Below are positions 49,101 to 58,302 of a DNA stretch of 64,000 bases, piece by piece (the stretch's first letter is position 1; every line of letters starts with the position of its first letter). A model generated the notes under the pieces. The model was given only the letters and a program-made list of their open reading frames with translations. It was not told the origin of the DNA and did not search any database. The position numbers were made by a program, and so were the translations under genes. The DNA comes from Nautilus pompilius (lineage: Eukaryota; Mollusca; Cephalopoda; Nautilida; Nautilidae): positions 4,260,501 through 4,324,500 of the forward strand of contig JACATO010002730.1 in NCBI GenBank assembly GCA_018389105.1, in the 5' to 3' direction.

Positions 49101-50125
49101 CATAATGAAGCATTCTTTTTAACAACCATATTGCAAACAAATCCATGTGCTTTACTATGTAAAATGTTGGTTACCTACATGGGCAAGATCATCAGTTGTA
49201 TCCACAAGAAGATCATAGAACTAATCCATGTTAAATCACATTGCTTTAAATCCATTTCTAAAAAAAAAAGTATCAAGGCAAGGGCCACGTTTTTTTTTTT
49301 CAAATTTTAAACCTCAAATTCAAGAATCACTGCCTATGAAATGTTACAACTCCCATTTAAATAAAATTTCCATGTCTCTTTAAATAATTTGCATATATAA
49401 AATGTTCTTGTTTATCCAGGCTTAATCGTCACTTTTTAGAGTATTTGTTCATAGTTGAGTTGGTTTGGTTGATATTTGACAACTGTTAGTCCAAACTATT
49501 TTATTTATTTGTATTAATATTATTATTTAGTCACCATTTTGGTTTTTATATTTTTGAAAAAATCTAAATCTTGAATTTTGCTATTTTCTGTATAATAAAA
49601 TATGAAAGGAAAAATGATTATAGAAGATGACTAGCAACTGTTGCAAGCTGAATGAACAAAAAGATTAGCAATTACTTCACTTGATCAGCAAAACACTTAG
49701 AAAGAATTTGTAAGTAAATATACTATAATTAAATAAACAATACTAATATTTAAAGAAAGATTTTATTAGTTTACTTTAGTTTTTATTATTGATTGGCTTC
49801 CAATGTTTTTGACAACCAAGTGACATTTGAAATCATAATCATTTTGTTTTCCATTTCAATGTGAAACTGATCAATTCACATGTTGTAACAGTTTTATACA
49901 TACATATTTTGTTTTATAAACAGCAAGCATTTTAAAAAGAAATATTATGAATATTACAGCATGTGTATAGTATGTATTATTTAAAAAAAGATATTTAAAA
50001 TATGCTTTTACTTCATGTCTGACTCGCATACGATTAACGTAAAAATATGGTGTGACAGAAAAACTAAAGTTTTCATTAGAATTAGATACAGTATATGGTG
50101 AACTAACTTACTGGGTCTGTAATAA
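46134..50125. other. No recognisable gene
   Basis: A (CA)n tract lies at about 46,140-46,160. AT-rich, CpG-poor sequence follows. A plus-strand stretch at about 48,630-48,760 reads HKSVYDEVLKKLGVMIIPEK and looks coding-like, but has no identifiable family or start. Confidence 0.45.
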
Positions 50126-50435
50126 CTCTGCTGCTGATGGAATTTTCTTTAACCCTGTTCTGACAGTTGAAATCTTAAGGACATCTTTCAGTAGTGAGCT
50201 AAGAGGTGTAGAGTATCACCTTTAAATAAGGTTGCAGACTCTCAAGCAATGGTCAAGATGCAAGCCAGTCAAGAGTTACTTGCAGAACCCCACTGCACTG
50301 GAATCTTAATTTTTAGAATTGGACGGAAACCTGTGTGGCTAAATGTTAAAGAATAGTAAGAAGAAACAATGCTAGTGAGGTAGGACATACTAAGCCAGTC
50401 TTGACCAGGATTTGAGCTCCGCTCATTAACCATGA
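50126..50435 (-). repeat. Dispersed SINE-like repeat, copy 2
   Basis: The plus strand shows GGAAACCTGTGTGGCTAAAT, an AAGAAGAAAC block and a B-box-like remnant (CCAGGATTTGAGC), in the same order as the repeat at 35,480-35,680 (both are minus-strand copies). It is more diverged than the other two copies. Ends are approximate. Confidence 0.45.
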
Positions 50436-51379
50436 TATTTTCTAATGTGCATTCATATATTATTTTATTTCTTATTATTTTAATAATTTTTATGTGTATT
50501 TATCAATAAATTTGTCATGCATTTTTTAAGTGTGTTCTTTGCACAAGGCCCTTTGTGAATTGAGGCTCTAAGCTATAGCTTCCGTAGCTATGTCTTGATT
50601 TGGCCACATTTACCTGTTTGTATGCAAGATTCATTACTGACATAGGACAAACAACATTAAGCTTTTTTTTTTTTTGTTTTTTGACAAAAATTCTGTCTGT
50701 TTGTAATCCAATATATTGTGCCCTAGGTTTGTCTGATATGCTTCAGTTATTTTGTGCTATGTCAGAAAAATAAATAAATAATAAATGAAGTGGAATAACA
50801 AAACAAAAAAAAAAAATTTTGTTTTACAAATTCAGAAAATATAGATGAAACAGAGAGATTTTATAAACTCTTCACCATAATTAGCGCTTACTGCTGTCTT
50901 CAATATAAAGGTTTGCATTCCCACTTGGTTTACTGCTGAACACCTTCAGTCCAGTCTCTAAGTTAACGGGTTGTGGCACTATGAGGAAAATCAATCTTTA
51001 CCCTAATCCAGCAAGTTGAAATACAAACTACCTTCTTGGAAAACCCAAAAAACAAAACAAACAGTAGCCTTTAGATAGTATCTGTTCAATAATAAAGTTG
51101 GTAGCGATGAGGTAAAATGCATGTCACGTGGTTTATGGTGATTTCTAGGATAAGTTTCAGAGCAAATTACAAATGTAATGTAATAATGTGAAACAGCAGC
51201 TAGTGAGGAGCTAGAGGGAATCAGATGGATCAACTGACCCCAATGACAAGAAAATATAATTAAAAATATGAATTACTTAATCTTTTGTTGTATTCTAAAA
51301 TAATGTAAAAAAAAGGGGGAGGCAGAGAAAATAGTTCTTTTGATGTAGTGAACTTGGAAATAAGGATGCCCCCCCCATT
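50436..51379. other. No recognisable feature
   Basis: AT-rich with poly-T and poly-A runs (about 50,665 and 50,805). Confidence 0.5.
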
Positions 51380-51610
51380 AGTTAGATAGTTGGATTGCTA
51401 TGGATGAGAACCCAAGTTGGAATCAAATTCAAGACCAACTCACTTTGGTGTTTCCCCATGGCATTGCTTCTTCTCATTGTTCTTCACTCACCCAATTAGT
51501 TTCCTCTGAGCACTCTATTTTCCTTCCACATCTACAAATGAAGAGCTTTGATATAGTATTCTGGGTATGCTTGAATTGTGGGCAGTTAAATTGTCTTCTC
51601 TTCTCAGCTA
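51380..51610 (+). repeat. Dispersed SINE-like repeat, copy 3 (opposite strand)
   Basis: On the plus strand the blocks GCATTGCTTCTTCTCATTGT, TTCTTCACTCACCCAATTAG, TTTCCTCTGAGCACTC and CTACAAATGAAGAGCTTTGA match, in order, the reverse complement of the repeat at 35,480-35,680. A degenerate B-box-like sequence (AATCAAATTC) precedes them. Confidence 0.5.
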
Positions 51611-51718
51611 ATTTTTGACCACCAGATTACACTACCTAAGAGCGGGGGTTGCTGTACTCACCCCCTCAGGAGCTTGCATGTTATTTGTGAACATTTATCT
51701 TCAGTTATAGAGGGTGAC

Positions 51719-51719
<1 letters not shown>

Positions 51720-51780
<61 letters not shown>

Positions 51781-51829
51781 TATTATTATTATTGTTATTT
51801 TGTTATTATTATTATTATTGTTATTATTA

Positions 51830-51867
<38 letters not shown>

Positions 51868-51888
51868 TATTATTATTAATTATTAAAT
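51720..51888. repeat. Long (TTA)n microsatellite
   Basis: About 170 bases of ATT/TTA repeats with a few interruptions, ending shortly before the mariner/hAT composite. Confidence 0.97.
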
Positions 51889-51954
51889 ATGATAAATTTT
51901 AAACATTAAGAAAATGGAATTGCTTAGTTTTTTTTCTTACTATTAGGTTGTAAC

Positions 51955-54900
51955 CAGTGGTTCTCAACCTTTTTTGGGCCATGCCCCACCTAATCACCTC
52001 TAAAATCCTGATGCCCCCATGTGGTGATATATAATTCTTATCATTTAGAAAGTTAACTCCGTTTCAGCTGAAGAAGCTTAAAACGCCAATACCTTGGTTT
52101 AAACAAGCTTCAAAAGAACATGGCATCCATGAAAAATGAAATAAACAAAAGACAGTTAAAGTTTTGAGCAAGAAATTACTGAAAAAATTGTAAGAAAAAA
52201 TATTAAGTGGTATTAGATTTTAATAATGATACATATGATAATAAGAGAGAATTCACAGGTAATAAAGAGAGAGAAATTTCTATATTTATGAAAATATTTG
52301 TGGATTGTCTCATACAAAAACAGCAAATAAAAATTCAAAACATGTAATAGAAAACTGAAATGTACTATGAACACAAACTAATTTGAATGGAAGCTTATTT
52401 GATAATTTTAATTACTGTACAATAAAGTATAGGTTCCTATCAAATGCAAAATGCCATTTGAGCACACCTCAAGAAAAGTGGAATAAAGTTAGTGAGACCC
52501 TTGTGCTTCATGCCTGCTGCAAAGAGATTTTATATTAGACACTAATTTAGTCAGCTTTAGTCTCAAATCTCCTTGTTTACTGATATCCAGTGAATTTTTT
52601 TTCTTCAGTAGCAAATCATTTACAACGCTAAAGCCACATTCAGCTAAATATGAAGATGGAAACGGTAACAACAGTTTCCTTGCAAAGCTAGTTGAATTTG
52701 GGTATTTAGTTTCTGTCTCATCACAAAGCCATGCCATCGCTCCTTTTATGTTGAATAAAGTTTTAACTGACTCATCATTTTTTATTTCCGAGAGTTCTTC
52801 TTGGTACTGCACTGAAACATCAGATAAATCCACAAGCACTGGCTGCATCACCCACGATGGAAAATTAATCTGTTTTAAATCAGAAAATCTTTCTTTAAAA
52901 TCAGAGGCCAATATTTTCAGATGATCCACAATGACAAGCACAGCAGCCTCAGTCGGCTCACATTTTTTTAGCCAATGAAATTGGTCAAAATTTTTGTCAG
53001 AAATATTTTTTTGGCATAACTCGATAAATGAAATAAAGCCAAATATCTTCGCCTTTGCATCAACAAGTGTTTTATTTGTTCCTTGAAGTTGTTTATTCAA
53101 CACATTCAGTTTTTCGAAAATATCTGCTAAATAACTCAAAAACGCTTTTCCATCAACGGTTAGCAGGTGCTTCATTTCAGGCTTGTCACTTAGAAAGCCA
53201 CTAAGTTCATCAAACAGTTCCATGAATCTTTTCAAACAATTCCCTTTCAAAAGCCACCGTACCTCAGTGTGAAGTAAAAGTCTCACATAGTCTGAATTGT
53301 TATCTTCACAAAATTTCTCGAAAAGACGCTCACATTTGGCATTAGTTTTGATAGCATTGATAGATTTTATAACTGATTTCAGTACCTCATTAAGTACAGG
53401 AGAAATATTTTTCGACACTAAGTTCTCTCTATGAATAACACAGTGCACAAGAAGCATCTCCGGATTCTCATCTTTCATCAATTTTAAGCAGCCATTTTTC
53501 TTGCCCATCATAACAGGAGCACCATCAGCTGCACAAGATGTTATGTTTTCCATTGGTATATTATTGATATCTAAGTAGTATTTTAGTTTATTATATATAT
53601 CAGCGGCGGTAGTGGTGGTATCTAAAGATTTGCAGAATAACATTTCTTCAACAAATTCACCTTTATCAATATATCTTACATAAGTTAGCAATAAGGCCTC
53701 ACTGCCTCTCACAGTTGATTCATCCATTTGTACTGAGAATTTTCTTGATTTCAGCTTTTCAACAAGTTGTGTTTCAATATCTTCACTCATTTCATCTATT
53801 CTTCTCCTAACAGTGTCGTTACTGAGTGGCATGGCTTTAACATCTTTGTCATCTTTTTCCAGAACTGTTTTAAGAAATGCAGATATTGATGGTTTAATTA
53901 AATCCTCCCCTATAGTATGATTTTTTCCAGATTTAGCAATGAGTAAAGAAATTTCATAACTTGCCTCAAGAGTACGACTGATAGTAACAGTTTGTGCAGT
54001 GAACAGAGACTTTATTGTTGATCTTTTTTCAAACTTATTCTTTAAAGATTTGAAGTAATTCAAATCTGAATTTACATACGCACTATGTTTCGCCTTCAAA
54101 TGCACCTCAAGACGACCTCGTTTCATTGATTCGTTGGTCAAGCATTGTTGGCATAAGAGACAGAAAGGTGACCTTTCATCATGAGCAGCGGGTATGAAAC
54201 CAAATTTCAAAAATTCCTCTGAATACTGACGAACTTTCTTTTTGCTTGCACTACTCATTTTATGCATAGGGCTGTGACTGAAATAAATGAGTGATCTTAA
54301 GAAGTGAAATGCACTTTCAGAATTTAAGACGTTTAAGTTAACACAAAAATGAAATAAAATAATTAGAACGTTCAAGTAAACACATAAATGAAATGAAGTT
54401 AACACATAATTAATAAAACAATGCCGATTCGTTTTATACAGCATATAAGGACAGACAGTGCGGTACACCAGATTTTTACGAATGTGTGAGAAATTTGTAT
54501 CACACACGAATGTATTGACGATAATCGTCTGACAAAAATATGCACACACACATACACAATGAATTTGGCAAGACTGTTGTATTATATTAGCATTTGGACT
54601 ATTAAGTTTTCATCTCTGACACTTTATGTATCTTCTCGTATCATCATAATACTAAACAATCAAATATATTCACGAGCAACCAAAGAAATATGTATCAATT
54701 ACCTTGCGTGAAAACACCAAAACAACTTCTTTGTTTACGAGCTCTGAATTTTCAGAAAATGGAAATGCTCTCCTTTGAGAGAAAACGGAGGAAACAGTTA
54801 TTATGGTAACTTAGCAAAAGCCCTTTGAATCGCATTTCTAAATCAAATTCAATAAATAAGGTTCTTCCATGACCTCGTGCACTTTGTGTGACGTGCATGA

Positions 54901-55103
54901 AGAGCGATGGCACAGTGATTATGTAATAACTATACAATAAAGACCTTTTCACTAAAAAAATATTTACTCAAAATAGCATCTGAAACATAAACTTTACCTG
55001 ATGGAAAATCCAAAAAATAAAAATCGAAAATTTGGACCCAGACCTCTTCATTCGTACTCAATTGCCCCCTTAAAAATCAAAATGCCCACATTGAGAACCA
55101 CTG
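51955..55103 (-). mobile_element. hAT transposon with perfect 8-bp target duplication
   Basis: The ends are CAGTGGTTCTCAA, identical as 13-bp inverted repeats; beyond that they diverge. They are flanked on both sides by GTTGTAAC (51,947-51,954 and 55,104-55,111), the 8-bp duplication made by hAT transposition. CAGTGGTTCTCAACC ends are typical of the Charlie-like hAT group. The element is 3,149 bp, carries one uninterrupted transposase gene on the minus strand and an 836-bp upstream region. It inserted into the terminal repeat of an older mariner. All features point to a relatively young, possibly mobilisable copy. Confidence 0.96.
52489..54267 (-). CDS. hAT transposase, ZBED5/FAM200-like, intact frame
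   Basis: This 592-residue frame should excise and reinsert the surrounding element. I chose ATG 54,267 (or 54,258, giving MSSASKKKVRQ) because the 94 upstream codons of the longer frame are hydrophobic and unlike this family. A BED-like zinc finger uses C36, C39, H56 and H61 (CLLCQQ to HLKAKH). The RNase H-like core has D182 in SVQMDEST and D248 in CAADGAPVMMGKKNG. C276 and H279 lie in VHCVIHREN, the conserved C-x2-H of hAT transposases. The C-terminal dimerisation block contains LLPFPSSYLAECGFSV with the likely catalytic E543. Homologues domesticated in vertebrates include ZBED5 and FAM200. No stops or frameshifts occur, and CpG content exceeds its surroundings, consistent with youth. Expression is not shown. 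Confidence 0.93.
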   Translation of the reverse strand: MHKMSSASKKKVRQYSEEFLKFGFIPAAHDERSPFCLLCQQCLTNESMKRGRLEVHLKAKHSAYVNSDLNYFKSLKNKFEKRSTIKSLFTAQTVTISRTLEASYEISLLIAKSGKNHTIGEDLIKPSISAFLKTVLEKDDKDVKAMPLSNDTVRRRIDEMSEDIETQLVEKLKSRKFSVQMDESTVRGSEALLLTYVRYIDKGEFVEEMLFCKSLDTTTTAADIYNKLKYYLDINNIPMENITSCAADGAPVMMGKKNGCLKLMKDENPEMLLVHCVIHRENLVSKNISPVLNEVLKSVIKSINAIKTNAKCERLFEKFCEDNNSDYVRLLLHTEVRWLLKGNCLKRFMELFDELSGFLSDKPEMKHLLTVDGKAFLSYLADIFEKLNVLNKQLQGTNKTLVDAKAKIFGFISFIELCQKNISDKNFDQFHWLKKCEPTEAAVLVIVDHLKILASDFKERFSDLKQINFPSWVMQPVLVDLSDVSVQYQEELSEIKNDESVKTLFNIKGAMAWLCDETETKYPNSTSFARKLLLPFPSSYLAECGFSVVNDLLLKKKNSLDISKQGDLRLKLTKLVSNIKSLCSRHEAQGSH

Positions 55104-55176
55104 GTTGTAACAAAGGTTTTGTCAGTTTTTTTACCATAACAATGAGACTTCGTATTGTTGCTCTACTTGAATTTTG

Positions 55177-56166
55177 TTAAACAAAGTAAGTTCCTTTACA
55201 CTTCTGCCAATGAGTTAAAAGCACTCTTATACCATTTTGAAAAAAATCTGGATTTCTGGAATCAATCAACTGTTGGAAGACAGTTTCAAATGCTGTTTGG
55301 TTGGAGAAGAATTTCATATGGAAGAAGCTTTTGAGGAGTTTGAAAAGATGGTGATCTGTGGGAGAAAGGTCTGGTGAATAGGCTGGGTGAGGGAGAACTT
55401 CGTACCCCAATGCGTTCAGCTTCTGAAGAGTCACTCTTGCAACAGGAGGATGAGCATTGTCGTGGAGCAGGTTTGGGCCTCTACCATTCACCAATGTGGC
55501 TTTTATTAGGCAACTTTCTGATGAACAACGTTTAATTCACAACAGTACCTTTCAGCTGTGATGGTTTTGCCAGGTTACAAGAAGTTATAGTGGATGACAA
55601 GAGTTGCAGTCCACCAGACAGTGACCATGACCTTCTTTTGGTGGAGGCTGGGTTTTGGAATGTGGTTAAATGCCTTTTCTCTATTGAGCCACTGTGTTGA
55701 TTGTTTTTGATTGTTGTAAAGGATCTATTTTTCATCACACATAATGATTCAGTCAAGAAATGGGTCGTTTTTGTTTGTTATGACAAGTGAAGAACAGATC
55801 TCCAACCATTTTGTTGTTGTTCATTCAACTCCTGAGGCACCAACTTGTCAAGCTTTTTCACCTGGCTGATTGCTTCAAGATGCTGAGAAACAGTTGCAGT
55901 GACTATGTCAATTTCTCCAGCAATTTCTCGCACTGTTTTTCTTGGATCAGCTTCAACTGAGGCTTTCAGAGAGTCATCATCACAGCTGGAAAGATATCCG
56001 CTACATTCCTTATCTTTGAGGCTCACATCTGATCGAAACTTTGCAAACCATCATTGTTCTGTTTGCTCGTTTGCTGTGTCCTCCCCATGTTATGAGTTGC
56101 CTCGCTTGCTTCGTGGCCTAGTTTGAACTAGTGAAGCAAAATGGCACAAAAAAATTTTCTATCCAT
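55177..56166 (-). pseudogene. mariner transposase, broken (copy 2)
   Basis: The frame starts at ATG 56,166 and hits a TAG twelve codons later (after CAILLH). It then continues in pieces through DDDSLKASVEADPRKTVREI, KKLDKLVPQELNEQQ (mariner WVPHEL signature), a middle section with QWLNREKAFNHIPKPSLHQK, and GRGPNLLHDNAHPPVARVTL. It ends with HPAYSPDLSPTDHHLFKLLK near the C-terminus. The second and third catalytic aspartates are present in HDN and PTD, spaced 34 residues apart. A small deletion near the N-terminus, stops and frameshifts inactivate it. It retains the middle part lost from the copy at 1,099. Confidence 0.88.
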
Positions 56167-56357
56167 GCTTCACTCAGAACCCTGAAACAAATGTTCATTT
56201 TATTTTTTCTAAAAAGGTAGGTTTTTCAGAATGTAGGCCAAAGCACAGGCTACAGAATGTATATGACTTATCCACATACACCTTCACAAGCATGCAAAAA
56301 ATGAATCCCAAATTAACATAATATAAAAACTGACAAAACCTTTGTAATTAACTAATA

Positions 56358-57306
56358 CAAGGCAAATCCTTTTGAATTATTTTGCCATTTCATTATATAT
56401 GTACATTCATAACAGATAATTATTGAATTGGTGCTGTAAAAAGAACACACTAAAGACAGGTGAAATTAATTTTTCCCTTGTCAGCTAGTTATAGTAATCA
56501 TTATTAGTCTTTCTCCAACACTAATGATCTGCACGAACTCAAATTAACAAGATTGCATAACTCATTTTTATTCAGTTTTGCCCAATGATTTAATATACTA
56601 TTTTTTTCTTCCATTTATGCATTATAATATACTAAGGTGCATTAAAAAAAATGCAATGTTGATTTTGGCAATTAAAAAAAAAACATTCTGACTAATAAAA
56701 TGAATAATTTTAACAAATGTGGTGAATGTTTTTCTAAATTTAGTGAAGAGTTATATTTATGTTTTGAAAATATGAGCTACATGAACAGCACATGGAATAT
56801 TTGGTTTTGTAGTTTCAATTAGTGCCTCACAAAATGCTTTACATATACTTTGTTCAAACCACTGATAAAAATAAGAACAGAAGTGATTTTATTAAACACC
56901 TGTGATGTTGTAACTGAGAAATAACCTGAGAAGAAATCAAGTTATAGAAATGCAGAATGCTAGTACTGAGATTTCTGTTGTCTAGTGATGTAATGTCTAT
57001 CCAGTACACAACACAATACCTGGGAGTCCCACAGATGATCACTAGATCCCAAGATCACAACATTAATCTTGACAAGCAATTCCAGACTGCAAGAGCCACT
57101 GCCAATGTGAGATGAATCAGTGGCAGGAACCATCAACCCATATTCTGAAAAATAATTATTTATTGCCAACATATTTCTTATATTCAGATCCAGTTTCATA
57201 TAACTCTTGGTAAGACAACATTAGTGTAAATTGAAAAAATTCATGATCATCAAAGATCATCTTTCTCCTGAACCTGGGTTTAACACTTGAGTTTATTTAT
57301 GAAAAC
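56358..57306. other. No recognisable gene
   Basis: AT-rich, CpG-poor. Open frames here lack motifs. Confidence 0.5.
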
Positions 57307-58302
57307 ATGAAAGATTTGTTTAGAAATGCATTATTGTGTAGGCTTCCATTAATTCCAGATTCTCATTCTCAGTGTGCAATCATAAAAATCACACAAACAT
57401 TTAGGGCTGCTTGCTTTGGCATCCATCTGTCTCTAGAGATGATGGAATTGTACACTGGTTCATGGTCTGCTATTCAAAGTTGCCACTTAGCATTTGCATC
57501 TGTGGCTGGCCAGACCCACATTAGTGTGGAAATTGGAACGGAAGATGCTACAAACATAGACAAAAGATGTCCTTGCAAATTTCTATTTTAGTGGCTGCAT
57601 TTGGCCTCCTGCTCTTCTTCTCTTCTTACATAACTTAAAATTCCTTGGCAGACTGCACAATGCCAGGATTGTCTCTCCTGTGTATAGTAATGTCAGTTGT
57701 CTACATCAATCAAAAATCTTTTCAAGTCCAATTTGCAAATGTCCTTTAGCAAAGCTGTGGACAACTGGCTGTTCTCTGTCCTTTTATTAATGGGGAGCTT
57801 ACAGTTTTCTCAAACTTTCCTATTTAGCATGCAAAAAGTGGGGTATGCTTTGCTAATGTGCATTTTGAGGTCTGTATCAAGAGACAATGTGTTTGTCACA
57901 ATGGAATCAAGGTAACAGAACTTGTCAACTATTTCAAACTCATAGATGGAGTAGCTACTTTCACCTTACGTCATAACAGTTGTTTTCTTCAGGCTGGCTG
58001 GTCAAGCCAAATTCATCACATGCATACGAAATATGATTCACACATATTTGTAGCTGATGTTCATTATGTGAGATCACTGTTGATGCTGCTACATTGGTTT
58101 CACATAGATCCCTGATCAGTGCTTGGCACACTTTGATTTTGGATCAGAGATGAGCTAAGCTGCAAAGACTGATGTTAGATTTTGCATGCAGGTTTACAGA
58201 GTATAGCTCAGGAATAAATGGAAAATAATGCTGAAGTCAGAGCAAGGACACATCTCTTTTTATTGTCATTTTGAATTTCAAAAGATTCAGATGTGGAGAT
58301 GC
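57307..58302 (-). pseudogene. LINE ORF2, C-terminal part, decayed
   Basis: On the minus strand, from high to low coordinate: SESFEIQNDNKKRCVLAL (RT block, usually S-F-x-I-x-x-G-V-K-Q-G-C-V-L-A-P), KVCQALIRDLCETNVAAST (where L-I-R-D-M-L-F-A-D-D-A-A is expected, so the ADD box is mutated), EFEIVDKFCYLDSIVTNTLS (the F-x-Y-L-G-S block), LLKDICKLDLKRFLIDVDN, and a terminal zinc finger CSIFRSNFHTNVGLASHRCK with C..H..H before TAA at 57,489-57,487. A stretch between the YLDS and KDICK blocks is missing. The frame contains stops and shifts. The other part of the same LINE lies beyond the hAT element at 61,507-62,075. Confidence 0.78.

Larger units (their letters stand above)
51943..56355 (-). mobile_element. 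mariner copy 2, split near one end by a hAT insertion
   Basis: TA at 51,941-51,942 is followed by TTAGGTTGTAAC. The sequence resumes after the hAT at 55,112 with AAAGGTTTTGTCAG. The far end, read inward on the minus strand, begins TTAGTTAATTACAAAGGTTT and is followed outside by TA (56,356-56,357). Removing the hAT and one target duplication leaves a 1,256-bp mariner with matching inverted repeats, a normal size for the family. It belongs to the same family as the element at 930-1,998 but has lost most of the CpGs that copy keeps. Confidence 0.92.

Noticed and set aside
51674..51902. Open frames of poly-Tyr and poly-Ile in the TTA tract
   Set aside because: They are direct translations of the (TTA)n microsatellite and have no other content.
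54268..54549. 94-residue N-terminal extension of the intact hAT transposase
   Set aside because: Hydrophobic, Cys/Phe/Leu-rich translation of the AT-rich leader. Relatives of this family start near the KKK-x-x-x-Y block before the zinc finger, so ATG 54,267 or 54,258 fits better.
55899..56126. Plus-strand frame opposite the mariner transposase
   Set aside because: It is the antisense of the mariner coding sequence, which has clear family motifs on the minus strand.
57307..57591. 94-codon plus-strand frame
   Set aside because: The opposite strand carries the LINE terminal zinc finger and 3' region, so this is its antisense shadow.
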